Source of the DNA: Trichomonas tenax
Taxonomy: Eukaryota > Parabasalia > Trichomonadida > Trichomonadidae
Length of the DNA stretch: 15,590 nt
Direction: 5' to 3'
Assembly: GCA_023091735.1 (NCBI GenBank)
Contig: JALKBU010001163.1
Location: 1-15,590 of the forward strand
The translations under genes were made by a program, and so were the position numbers. The notes beneath the pieces were generated by a model, which saw only the letters and a program-made list of their open reading frames with translations, made no database searches and had not been told where the DNA came from. Positions 7,801 to 15,590 of this stretch are shown here, in pieces. How positions within the stretch are numbered: the stretch's first letter is position 1; each line of letters opens with the position of its first letter.

Positions 7801-7878
7801 CCTCTTTTTATGAATAATTGAGAGAAAAAAAATTGCAAAAAAATAGAAACGGCTGATTCAAATTTGAATTCAAGAATT
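7801..7878 (-). repeat. Right inverted arm of recombinase element
   Basis: The reverse complement of this stretch starts AATTCTTG and carries ATTCAAATTTGAAT, CAGCCG, TCTATTTTTTTGCAA, CTCTCAATT and AAAAAGAGG, mirroring the left arm. The main differences are a 3-base and an about 4-base gap and different lengths of the T runs. Confidence 0.7.
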
Positions 7879-7993
7879 AAATTCATGAAAAATTTTTGGG
7901 AGTGTGTTATATCATAACAGCGAAATCTTTTGAAAACTAGCCTGAATAAAACTACATAAATTTTAATTATAACAAAAATTCATATTATTGTGA
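7879..7993. other. 3' flank of the TOR gene
   Basis: A 115-base AT-rich spacer lies between the inverted-repeat element and the TOR stop codon. No TAAA overlaps the TOR stop (TAATCAC), unlike two other genes in the window, so its polyadenylation signal must lie further into this spacer. No gene is seen. Confidence 0.4.
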
Positions 7994-10900
7994 TTACCAG
8001 AATGGGCACCAGCCACTGTACATCTTTGCGAGCTGATATCTGTTTGTTGCCATCATAATGAGAAGATCGGCCTGTTGTTCGACAGTAAGTGGCTGCTCGT
8101 TGTCGAAGTCCATTCCAGATAGTTTCTGGTTGACTCTGTTCCTCATCTCGATACTTGACTGTGCAGAGGAGTTCTCAGCAAGGATGAGTCTTCCTCTATC
8201 GATGATTGACGAACCTTGCTGTGAGACGTCGAGCATTAGAGCAATTTCGACTTCATGTGAAGATGAAAGCTCTTCTCCTTCTGATTCGACAAGTGGCTCG
8301 TGCACGAATATGGCGAGAACCATAACGAGAGCCCTTCTGTTGTCTCTCAGCAACTGAGCAAGGTTGATGAATGTCGTCCTGAAAGCACCAGACACGCCTG
8401 CGCAGCCCATTGCCTTAACCATCATTCTTGTCAGCCTGAAAGGAACGACTTCTGGAAGGAATTTCCTCTTCGCCGCTTTCTCGAAGGAATCGCCGAAGTC
8501 GATGTGGACGATCTTGCCGGTCATTCTGTCGATGAGCAAATTGGATGGATGGCGATCGCCAAGGCCGATGATATATCCTACAATCGATGTTATAGCGGCG
8601 GTCATAGCGAATGTTCTGGTCTTCTTCAACCATTCGCCCGCAGACTCCGCCTTGAGCTGGAAGAGCTGAGCGATGTCTGTGTCTGGCGTGAGTGAGCAGA
8701 CTTTGTCGATGACTTGTTGCTTCTGGATAGGAAGCATGTAGTCGTATGCCTCGTGAGACAACTGATCGACAAGAGTGTATTCGATCATCGGATCTGTCTC
8801 ATACAGCCTTCTGTAGTTCTCGACGATGCCTCTAAGTGTGTCTGTGCCTCTGACCCATTGAACGAGGCCATGCTGGATGGAAAGTGGAATAACGGACATT
8901 GTTGAGATGATCTGACCACCGAAGATCGTCTCCTTCTTTATGAATGAGTTGACGAGATGGAAGAACTGCATAACTCTCTCATCGAGTCTTAAGTCTTCGT
9001 GACCCTTGACCAAGTACTGATAGAAGTTGCCATCTTCTCCACGAACGACAACATCCTTTGGCTGCTGCTTGCTCATGTAGACGTTGAACTGGCCGACGAA
9101 GTACTCGATGCGGATGATTGGCTTTCCTGGTTTGTACGTGCCTGGAACTGCAAGCTTGAAGTGCGTCTTCTGACCGATTTGTGAAAGAGAAGAAAGTTGG
9201 ATGATTCTGATCTTCCTTATATCCTCCTGGATGGAATCTTGCATGCTTCTGCACCACGCTGAGATGTCGTTGAGATGTGTCTGGTTGGAAGGATTGAACT
9301 TCTTGAGGAGACTCTCGAGGCTTTGAAGCTTCTGGCTGTACTGTTTCAAGAACTGCTCATGGAGCTGGCACTTTGGCTTCTTTGTCATGGAGATGATCTT
9401 CTGGAGAGAAGCGATCATTTGATCAATTCTCTTCAATGAATAGTTATCAAATGCGTCGGAGATTCTCTGATTGGACTTTTCATACCATGTGACAGCAGCG
9501 CGAAGGAGACACTTTCTTATCTCGATGACTTCGGTGCTCTCTTCGACGTGCTTGCTGCTCCACTCGTCATAGAGCTCGCGGCTCGCCTGGGCTCTGCTCT
9601 GATTCTTGGAGTCCCTGTTAACGATCAATGAGAAGATCATTGCGTGATAGTGCTGCTCCAAGAGAGAAAGTAACAAACCGTGGACGAACTGGGCGACATT
9701 CTTCGATGGATGGTTGAGCTGGACTAAAATTTGTGATGATGCCTGAAGAAGAAGCGTCTGCTCGACTTGCGAGATTGTTGTCTTTGTTTGCTCGAAGACC
9801 TCTATTGCTTCAGCGTGTTCGAAGAAAAGCGAAAGGATTTGGACAACATCAGTGAATGATGGAGAGATAGAGCAGCACTGAGAAAGGGCGTTGATTGCAT
9901 TCATAACATACTTGTTTGTCCGCATCGGGTCCTTTGTTATCAGCTCGATATTGACATTGCTCCACTTTCTCAAGAAGTTGATATCCTGAACTTCGTACTC
10001 GAGTGACTTAACGACACTCTGTGGAAGGTACAAACCACCTGCTGAGCTTGAGAACCTTTGAAGTCTTGTGCAGAATCCTTTGTCTTCCTTGCAGTTCTTG
10101 TCGATCAAAGCAGTGATTGCTGGAACGCGCTTGAAGTGCTCGTAAGCATCCAAGAGAGCGTCAGGAGAGTCATCGCACTCGATTCTCCAGCTGGCGTAGA
10201 ATGCGTGGCATTGGGATGATAACGATGGGATCGTGACGGACTGTGTGAGTGCCTTCATCTCCATCAATGCCTTCTGCTTTTCGCCCGTTGTCCAATGATT
10301 GATAACTAAGCAGAATCTGTCAAGATCCGGCGAAAGCTTGAAGTCGACATCTGGGAAGAATGACTCGAAAACGTTTGTGTTCATTTGAGTGCCAACTCGA
10401 GCAGACTTTAGCTCGAAGAGAACTGGTAAAATGTCATCATGTTTCTGAGTGATTCTGAACCTGTTGGAGATGATTCTGAACCATGATTCGAAGTCTCTTG
10501 GAGCAGTCTGCATTCTTTGCTTCCAGACGTGCTCGATATCGTTCCTCATTGATGGGTTCTGTGCCCAATCTCTGATCTCCAACACTTCGAGAATCTGCTG
10601 CGCAGCAAGCATAGTTTCTCTGTGGATCTGTTGCTTGTCGGCCCAGAACGTGATTGGACGAGAAGCGAGCGTTGACCAGGCGTTTGTGATGATCTGATCA
10701 ATGTCGTAATTGCCTTTGTGGATGTTCTGGAGCGCTTCAAGGAGCATCGACCTGATGTTGTCATCCGGCATGTATTCGGTCATGTTTTCCAATATGTCCC
10801 AGCGGCTGAGATCGAAGGCGGCGTTGGCGAAGTACGGAGAGAGATCTCGCTTGACAGATCTTGACATGTTGTCGAAATCCTTCTCAAGGCTCAGCAGATC

Positions 10901-13900
10901 CCTCCATGCTCCGATGTGTGAGAGTGAACTTACCATTCCAATCAAGCTCTGAGTGTCCTTGGACTGATCAAACTTGTTCTTGTATCTTGGCAGGACTTGA
11001 TCCCACATCTTCAGCTTGGCCATGATATCGTTGATTTCCAACCTTGGAGCCTTCGACTGATAGATTCTCCAAACGCCAAGAGCGTTATCATAATCGCCAA
11101 GGCTGAGATATGTATCGATGAGCTGAACAACAACAGATCCCGGATCAGCATTCTTCTCGTTGAACGCATCCTGCAGCAAGCATAGAGCGAAAGCATTGGA
11201 GCCGAATCTCAATGCAGAGAATGTGAGATCTTTAACAGGAAGCTTGATGTTGTTCTCGAACTTACTCATGAAGAAGATCAAGTCCATGATTGTTGATGCA
11301 ACATCGTCTTGGTTATCACTTGTCAGCAAAATCTCGTGGAAGCTGGACGTAATCGTTGCACGCCCTTGTTCTGAGATCTTGTCCCAGCATGAGAAGAAAG
11401 CGATCTTGAAGAGAGAAACAGCTAATGGATGATAGTTTGTTGCCAAGTTTGTGCAGACTCTGATCTGATCGTTTGGAGAGCTCGAGATGCACGAGATGAT
11501 GAATGAGTGGAGCCACTCTTCAAGATGTCTGCCATGGCCTAAAGCAGGAGTCATCGCACGAGCAATGATTGAATCCTGAGAGAAAAAGTGATTCTGCGTC
11601 TTCTTCACTTTCTCTGGTGCCTGGGCTTTGATGATTGGTGTGAAGTTCTCAATTGTTTCAGCTTTCTCGATTGCCTTGAGAAGTTCTTTGTTCGTAAGTC
11701 CGTTCTTCTTCATGAAGTTGATCAATGTCATTGAGTTCTTAAGGAACTTCTTGCCCTGAGACTGCAGCAACGTCATAATCAATCTCATTGTCGCCTCCTT
11801 CGTTGCTGGATCTGTTGTGCCAAGTCCATAATTGACGGCTCTGATGATTGATCCCAAGTAGTAATACAAGTCAACAGCGGAAGTTAATTTCTCGATTGTT
11901 CCAAGAGCCAATATACGAACTGGCGCTAAGACGTGGTCAGAAATGACAACATCGGAAATCTGTGGAACAATGAGATAGATAAGATCGCTTGCATAGATAC
12001 CAATCTCGGAGAATGCGGACAAAATCTTGGATGACGCCAAAATATTTGTCGCCTTGTTGGACTCCAAAGAGTGGACAAGCAATGAAATGATTAATGAAGC
12101 GTGTGGAGCAAAACCATCTTTGAGGACTGTAACGAAAGCTACAATGATGTCCAAGATTGGAATCAAGTATTTGTCATTGTATCTGGAAACCAATATCTTG
12201 AGAGTTCTCTCAGCAAATGGTGAAGAGTTGAGGGTGGACATGTTGATCATATCGGCCAATATAGGAAGGTACTGCTGAAACTCCCCATCGGAGGCATTTT
12301 GCAAGATGTTCAAAAGCTTGTCGAAGAATGCATCAAACTGCGACAACATGTACATCTTGACGCTTCCCAATATCTGGCACAAGCAGTGGCAGGCATCTGG
12401 ATACAAGTCAGACAATGTTGGGTCATCGAGTAATTGCAACAATGTGTTTGCAACAAATGTCGAATAGCACTGATCCCAAGTATCTGGTTTGATCAATAAT
12501 GTATCATCAAATGTGTTATCGATATCACGAGAGAATGTGAAGAACTCACGAGCAAGGTTCTCGTTCATGTTCTTTGGTGCCTGGATATTCTTTGGTGGAG
12601 GACGCTGGTGGACCTCCAATATACCAATAGCGCCGATAACACGCAACGTAGCCATGCGGCACTTTCTTGACTGTGTGCGCGCCAAGAACTGAGAGCAGCA
12701 CTGCAAGATATATGGCGTCATGACTCTGTACTGCAGTGTTGAAGCTGGTGGTGAAAGAAGAACGAAGAACAAATGCATGATAGCGAGGATAAGCATACGA
12801 TCCTGGCTTGGTGTTAACTTTGAGCTGAGAAGTGGAATTAATGTTGAAGCATATTTAGAAACAACTTCTGGAGCAACAGGAGCCATTAAAGCAATGGAAT
12901 CAATGATGCCAATAAGAATCTTAGTCTGTCCGTTCCTATCCAAGAAGTTCTCCAACAAGATTTTCTCAGGTTGGTGCTGCAAGATGTCGATAGCAATGTC
13001 CATGAAAGGCTCTGCGTAAATTTGTGCAGAATATGATGCTGCTTTAATGAGATACGGCAGTGTCTTGATAGTTCTTGCGCGTAACCTGATATCTGGGACG
13101 TGCTTGATAATATATAAGTGCTCCAGAATCGAATTTCTCGTGATATTTGATACATATAATGGATTTAATTTGCCGAGTTCTGCGATTGTCTTGAAAACGA
13201 GTGTTTTAACTGAAGTTGAGTCATCGTTTGAGAACAATTGCAAGAATTTGATAGATTCTGGCGTAGCAAGTTCTTTGGATGGATTGTTCTTAAGAATATT
13301 TAAGATTGAGCATCGAACTTCATTTGATGGATCGAAAATAGCAAGTTGGAAGATTTTTTGAAGGGTCTCGTTCATATATGCCTGATCTTTAGATGATACA
13401 GCGATGTTAAAGATAGCATTTGGCACCAATTTGCGGACTTCTATTTCAGCAATTGGATTTGATTCGGTAACGAGATTCATGATTGCTTTAGAGTCATATA
13501 TAGCGTTTGCTGGTAATACGGAGACGAGTTTAAGAACGTTATATGTATTTGTTTGGAATTCTGATTGAATTTTTTGATAAATGTTGCGAACGAGCGATGT
13601 TGGCATATCCTTATCCATTGTCTTTGATAGTGACACAATAAAACTGATGATATTTTCTGTCAATGGTCTGCTTAAAATTTCATTGATTAAAACTTCGCTT
13701 ATTGGCAAAGCCTCAATGTCAAACGCATCAATAAGTGATATGAGAAGCTTGCAACAGCTATCACAGTCGAAAAGAATCTTTGGTGCCAATGATCTTATTC
13801 CATTCAATCTCTTCTTAACACATTCCGGCGCTCTCTGGCAAAGTTTGTAAATAGAATCTGCAACAGATTCTGGGAACTCAGTAATAATCTCTTCAATGTC

Positions 13901-14782
13901 TTTGAATAAGTCTTCTGAGATTTCCATGAATTGCTTTGGATCTACAAGTGATAGAGACGCCATTGCAGCGAAAGTCTCGTTCTTGACGAGTACTGGTTTG
14001 TCTATCGTGCTATCATAGATCAGCGAATAAGTTTCGTCGTGTTGTGGGATGAAATAATCTGGATAACTCTCAAGCAAGCTTTCTATGAGCTTCAATCCTG
14101 CGTATATTTTCGTTGGATTTCCTAGCGATAGTAATTTTGTAGAAAGAGAAGACAGAAAACCAAAATAATTATCTAAATCAACTCTGCGATATCTGAGAAT
14201 AGCACGAGTGTATCGACTGATCGACTTTGCTGTCTCATCGATCAATTTCATTGAAGGATGTGAAATTAAAGTCCACAATGCGGGTTGTAATTGTGGCAAA
14301 AACGGAACTACGTCAGTACCTGCATTCAGAGAGATCTGCTCAAGCATGCAGACTGCGGCGAGATGTCTTGAACGCCTTCCTCTCGCACGAATCCAGCCCA
14401 TAATTCTCTCAAACAGGTGTGTGACGTACATAGACTGCTGAACACCAGGGTGGACGACTAACTTGCCGATGCACCAACTTGTGAACTTGACGTATTCGTA
14501 ATCTACTTGAGGAATAAGTCGATCGAATAATCTGACAAGACGGGGAAAGTTATCGTAGCCAAATTCGTGTAAACACGTAATACCAATGGCAGCGCGCATG
14601 ATATCTTCGATTGCTGGGCTCTTTACGATAGATGAAATATAATTTAAATAATCTTCGACGTGTTCATTGAGTGCGGAGTTGCTAATATGGACCATCTCCA
14701 TATAGAAAACCTGATAATACGACTGGTATGTCTTCACCATGTCGTTAAATTTCTTAGGAATTGCAAGTTGTCGAAGATTCAT
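7994..14782 (-). CDS. TOR: TOR (target of rapamycin) kinase, PIKK family
   Basis: This is a complete 2262-residue intronless protein, somewhat shorter than human mTOR (2549). Residues 1 to about 1080 are helical HEAT repeats. The FAT region runs from about 1180 to 1690. The FRB helix bundle spans about 1759-1860 (LLRAAVTWYE at its start). The kinase domain spans about 1890-2190: the ATP-binding Lys is K1926 in LVKGHEDLRLDERVMQFF, the catalytic loop is GLGDRHPSNL (2073-2082; D2076, H2078) and DFG is at 2095-2097. The following PFRLTRM block is the TOR form rather than ATM, ATR, DNA-PK or SMG1. A Ser-rich negative-regulatory-like segment leads to a FATC domain ending GWCPFW, the mTOR terminus. 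TOR forms complexes with LST8 and Raptor- or Rictor-type partners and couples nutrient and energy state to growth. FRB residues that contact rapamycin are changed (F1778, S1782). The ATG at 14782 is the first in frame. The stop is TAA at 7994. Confidence 0.95.
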   Translation of the reverse strand: MNLRQLAIPKKFNDMVKTYQSYYQVFYMEMVHISNSALNEHVEDYLNYISSIVKSPAIEDIMRAAIGITCLHEFGYDNFPRLVRLFDRLIPQVDYEYVKFTSWCIGKLVVHPGVQQSMYVTHLFERIMGWIRARGRRSRHLAAVCMLEQISLNAGTDVVPFLPQLQPALWTLISHPSMKLIDETAKSISRYTRAILRYRRVDLDNYFGFLSSLSTKLLSLGNPTKIYAGLKLIESLLESYPDYFIPQHDETYSLIYDSTIDKPVLVKNETFAAMASLSLVDPKQFMEISEDLFKDIEEIITEFPESVADSIYKLCQRAPECVKKRLNGIRSLAPKILFDCDSCCKLLISLIDAFDIEALPISEVLINEILSRPLTENIISFIVSLSKTMDKDMPTSLVRNIYQKIQSEFQTNTYNVLKLVSVLPANAIYDSKAIMNLVTESNPIAEIEVRKLVPNAIFNIAVSSKDQAYMNETLQKIFQLAIFDPSNEVRCSILNILKNNPSKELATPESIKFLQLFSNDDSTSVKTLVFKTIAELGKLNPLYVSNITRNSILEHLYIIKHVPDIRLRARTIKTLPYLIKAASYSAQIYAEPFMDIAIDILQHQPEKILLENFLDRNGQTKILIGIIDSIALMAPVAPEVVSKYASTLIPLLSSKLTPSQDRMLILAIMHLFFVLLSPPASTLQYRVMTPYILQCCSQFLARTQSRKCRMATLRVIGAIGILEVHQRPPPKNIQAPKNMNENLAREFFTFSRDIDNTFDDTLLIKPDTWDQCYSTFVANTLLQLLDDPTLSDLYPDACHCLCQILGSVKMYMLSQFDAFFDKLLNILQNASDGEFQQYLPILADMINMSTLNSSPFAERTLKILVSRYNDKYLIPILDIIVAFVTVLKDGFAPHASLIISLLVHSLESNKATNILASSKILSAFSEIGIYASDLIYLIVPQISDVVISDHVLAPVRILALGTIEKLTSAVDLYYYLGSIIRAVNYGLGTTDPATKEATMRLIMTLLQSQGKKFLKNSMTLINFMKKNGLTNKELLKAIEKAETIENFTPIIKAQAPEKVKKTQNHFFSQDSIIARAMTPALGHGRHLEEWLHSFIISCISSSPNDQIRVCTNLATNYHPLAVSLFKIAFFSCWDKISEQGRATITSSFHEILLTSDNQDDVASTIMDLIFFMSKFENNIKLPVKDLTFSALRFGSNAFALCLLQDAFNEKNADPGSVVVQLIDTYLSLGDYDNALGVWRIYQSKAPRLEINDIMAKLKMWDQVLPRYKNKFDQSKDTQSLIGMVSSLSHIGAWRDLLSLEKDFDNMSRSVKRDLSPYFANAAFDLSRWDILENMTEYMPDDNIRSMLLEALQNIHKGNYDIDQIITNAWSTLASRPITFWADKQQIHRETMLAAQQILEVLEIRDWAQNPSMRNDIEHVWKQRMQTAPRDFESWFRIISNRFRITQKHDDILPVLFELKSARVGTQMNTNVFESFFPDVDFKLSPDLDRFCLVINHWTTGEKQKALMEMKALTQSVTIPSLSSQCHAFYASWRIECDDSPDALLDAYEHFKRVPAITALIDKNCKEDKGFCTRLQRFSSSAGGLYLPQSVVKSLEYEVQDINFLRKWSNVNIELITKDPMRTNKYVMNAINALSQCCSISPSFTDVVQILSLFFEHAEAIEVFEQTKTTISQVEQTLLLQASSQILVQLNHPSKNVAQFVHGLLLSLLEQHYHAMIFSLIVNRDSKNQSRAQASRELYDEWSSKHVEESTEVIEIRKCLLRAAVTWYEKSNQRISDAFDNYSLKRIDQMIASLQKIISMTKKPKCQLHEQFLKQYSQKLQSLESLLKKFNPSNQTHLNDISAWCRSMQDSIQEDIRKIRIIQLSSLSQIGQKTHFKLAVPGTYKPGKPIIRIEYFVGQFNVYMSKQQPKDVVVRGEDGNFYQYLVKGHEDLRLDERVMQFFHLVNSFIKKETIFGGQIISTMSVIPLSIQHGLVQWVRGTDTLRGIVENYRRLYETDPMIEYTLVDQLSHEAYDYMLPIQKQQVIDKVCSLTPDTDIAQLFQLKAESAGEWLKKTRTFAMTAAITSIVGYIIGLGDRHPSNLLIDRMTGKIVHIDFGDSFEKAAKRKFLPEVVPFRLTRMMVKAMGCAGVSGAFRTTFINLAQLLRDNRRALVMVLAIFVHEPLVESEGEELSSSHEVEIALMLDVSQQGSSIIDRGRLILAENSSAQSSIEMRNRVNQKLSGMDFDNEQPLTVEQQADLLIMMATNRYQLAKMYSGWCPFW

Positions 14783-14795
14783 AATTTTTTATCCC

Positions 14796-14812
14796 CATAC
14801 AAATTTTTCTGA
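14796..14812 (-). promoter_or_regulatory. Possible initiator and upstream ATG of TOR
   Basis: On the - strand TCAGAAA (14812-14806) is the nearest initiator-like sequence, with a candidate +1 A at 14810, 28 bases before the TOR ATG. This is further than at the other genes. Between them an out-of-frame ATG at 14798-14796 starts a 14-codon frame that overlaps the TOR start. If transcription begins at 14810, the short frame would be in the leader. If it begins downstream, the short frame is irrelevant. Confidence 0.3.
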
Positions 14813-15019
14813 GCATTACAATACATGAGTGTTCATTCCTCCCTCAATCTCCGTTCGCCTCCAAACTGATTATATAGACTTCTGGAGCTTTTTTATGCCT
14901 ACAGACAAATGTACCAGTTTTAATGTAATGGGTGGAGATATTTGAAAACTGTCAGATTCCCGAAACATAAATAGCATACAAACATATAGATAATTATAAA
15001 TTTTTAAAAAGTAACATAT

Positions 15020-15045
15020 TTGACATTTCTGTTTTACATGTCAAA
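15020..15045 (+). promoter_or_regulatory. TTGACAT-N6-TTTACATGTCAAA motif upstream of TOR
   Basis: TTGACAT (15020-15026), six bases, then TTTACATGTCAAA (15033-15045). Both blocks and the spacing are identical to the copy at 49-74. It lies about 240-260 bases before the TOR start codon, on the opposite strand relative to the gene. The core is a partial palindrome, so orientation may not matter. Inferred to be a promoter-distal protein-binding site. Confidence 0.5.
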
Positions 15046-15590
15046 TAAATTTAAGCTCCAATTCCTGATAGAGTACAATAAGATACAGCATCCATACATT
15101 TGTGTTTAAAATTAATAACTTGCTGCATAGATAGTTATACATATTTTTTGTCATATTTCTGATTCTAAATGCAAATTCTTTAATAGATTTATTATAAAAC
15201 TTAGTATTGATTAGATCTTGAAGGTGTAAAATCAAGACACATTATGTGTTAGATTTATTTTAAACATTATTTTGGATAATTATGCATAAAATTAGTTTAA
15301 TTCATTTGTAATTAAAATTGTTATTAGGAAAAAAAAATTATTATTGATAACACTGAGTAACCTATTATTTTTTTAAGAATTGCACTTTAATGTTGAGTCT
15401 ATGACAAAAGTGAACATCAAAAAGTGACGGGCGAACCTTAAAGTTACTTTTATAAATAAATTATCACTTTTTGCGCGGGCAAATTGTTACCTTTATAAAA
15501 AGTGTCATAAATATCTTTGTTGTCTAACCAATACATCCAGGTTAGTGTTGTTGACGAGCCACAACTCTATCATCAACGAGCATATACCTA

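Larger units (their letters stand above)
7384..7878 (-). mobile_element. Short inverted-repeat element carrying a tyrosine recombinase remnant
   Basis: An element of about 495 bp is bounded by two inverted arms (7384-7467 and 7801-7878) that align over nearly their whole length with small gaps. Inside, just within the left arm, is the 3' end of a tyrosine recombinase gene on the - strand. The remaining interior (about 7710-7800) is AT-rich without a clear frame. The arrangement suggests an internally deleted copy of a larger recombinase-encoding transposon, such as a Crypton-, DIRS- or Ngaro-like element. No reverse transcriptase or other partner is left to decide which. No clear target-site duplication is visible at the edges, as the flanks are simple A/T sequence. 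It lies between the dehydrogenase promoter region and the 3' end of the TOR gene. Confidence 0.6.
14783..15590. other. AT-rich intergenic region upstream of TOR
   Basis: About 800 bases with no supported gene; the only long open frame is biased, low-complexity sequence. The part nearest TOR holds the initiator candidate, and 15020-15045 carries the TTGACAT-N6-TTTACATGTCA motif. From 15405 to 15510 there are two GC-richer patches (GACGGGCG at 15426-15433, GCGCGGGC at 15473-15480), each followed by GTTAC and TTTATAAA. The last 70 bases are less AT-rich and could be the start of another feature beyond the window. Confidence 0.55.

Noticed and set aside
8300..8695. Open frames on the + strand opposite the TOR kinase region
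   Set aside because: They are shadows of a strongly conserved kinase coding sequence and show no domain of their own.
15041..15235. 64-residue open frame on the - strand in the right intergenic region
   Set aside because: It is AT-driven low-complexity sequence with no domain, no initiator and no codon bias like the real genes.
1..15590. Window as a giant Maverick/Polinton-type element because TTGACACTTTT and AAAAAGTGTCA stand near its two ends
   Set aside because: The matching inverted sequence is only about 10 bases, and the interior holds ordinary cellular genes with no polymerase B, capsid or integrase genes.
1..15590. tRNA, rRNA, CRISPR array or spliceosomal intron
   Set aside because: No cloverleaf, rRNA core sequence or regular spacer array was seen, and no GTATGT...ACTAACACACAG intron signals were found on either strand by eye.

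Overview
This is an AT-rich, gene-dense, intronless eukaryotic window, most likely from a parabasalid (trichomonad) protist. A Tritrichomonas- or Trichomonas-like genome fits best, but I cannot fix the species. The evidence is: TCA-type initiator motifs 5-12 bases before several start codons; UAAA sequences overlapping two stop codons, as in trichomonad polyadenylation; an iron-type alcohol dehydrogenase of the kind common in anaerobic protists; and a TOR kinase in one uninterrupted 6.8 kb frame. No spliceosomal intron signals were seen.

Layout from left to right. Bases 1-322 are intergenic and hold TGACAT/ACATGTCA motifs. A + strand gene (323-2125) encodes a 600-residue protein with an N-terminal C2-like (NT-C2) domain, a disordered linker and a helical C-terminus resembling a DIL domain. 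It converges on a - strand GT61-like type II membrane glycosyltransferase (2212-3441), whose only plausible ATG lies in another frame. Next, on the - strand, is a four-helix tetraspanin-like membrane protein with a tail of about 215 residues rich in Lys, Glu and Pro (3643-4872). After about 690 bases of AT-rich spacer comes a - strand iron-containing alcohol dehydrogenase (5564-6736) with an in-frame TAG at codon 305 and an Asp-to-Asn change at a metal-ligand position, so it is probably a recent pseudogene. Bases 7384-7878 are a small element of about 495 bp with near-identical inverted arms of about 80 bp and the C-terminal end of a tyrosine recombinase. The right half is a complete TOR kinase gene on the - strand (7994-14782, 2262 residues: HEAT, FAT, FRB, kinase, FATC). 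The last 800 bases are AT-rich spacer with another copy of the TTGACAT-N6-TTTACATGTCA motif.

The genes do not form a pathway: each has its own promoter region and they look like ordinary independent eukaryotic neighbours. The points most worth a second look are the long-spaced motif shared upstream of three genes, the truncated recombinase element with inverted repeats, the TOR FRB domain lacking key rapamycin-contact residues, and the doubly damaged dehydrogenase.
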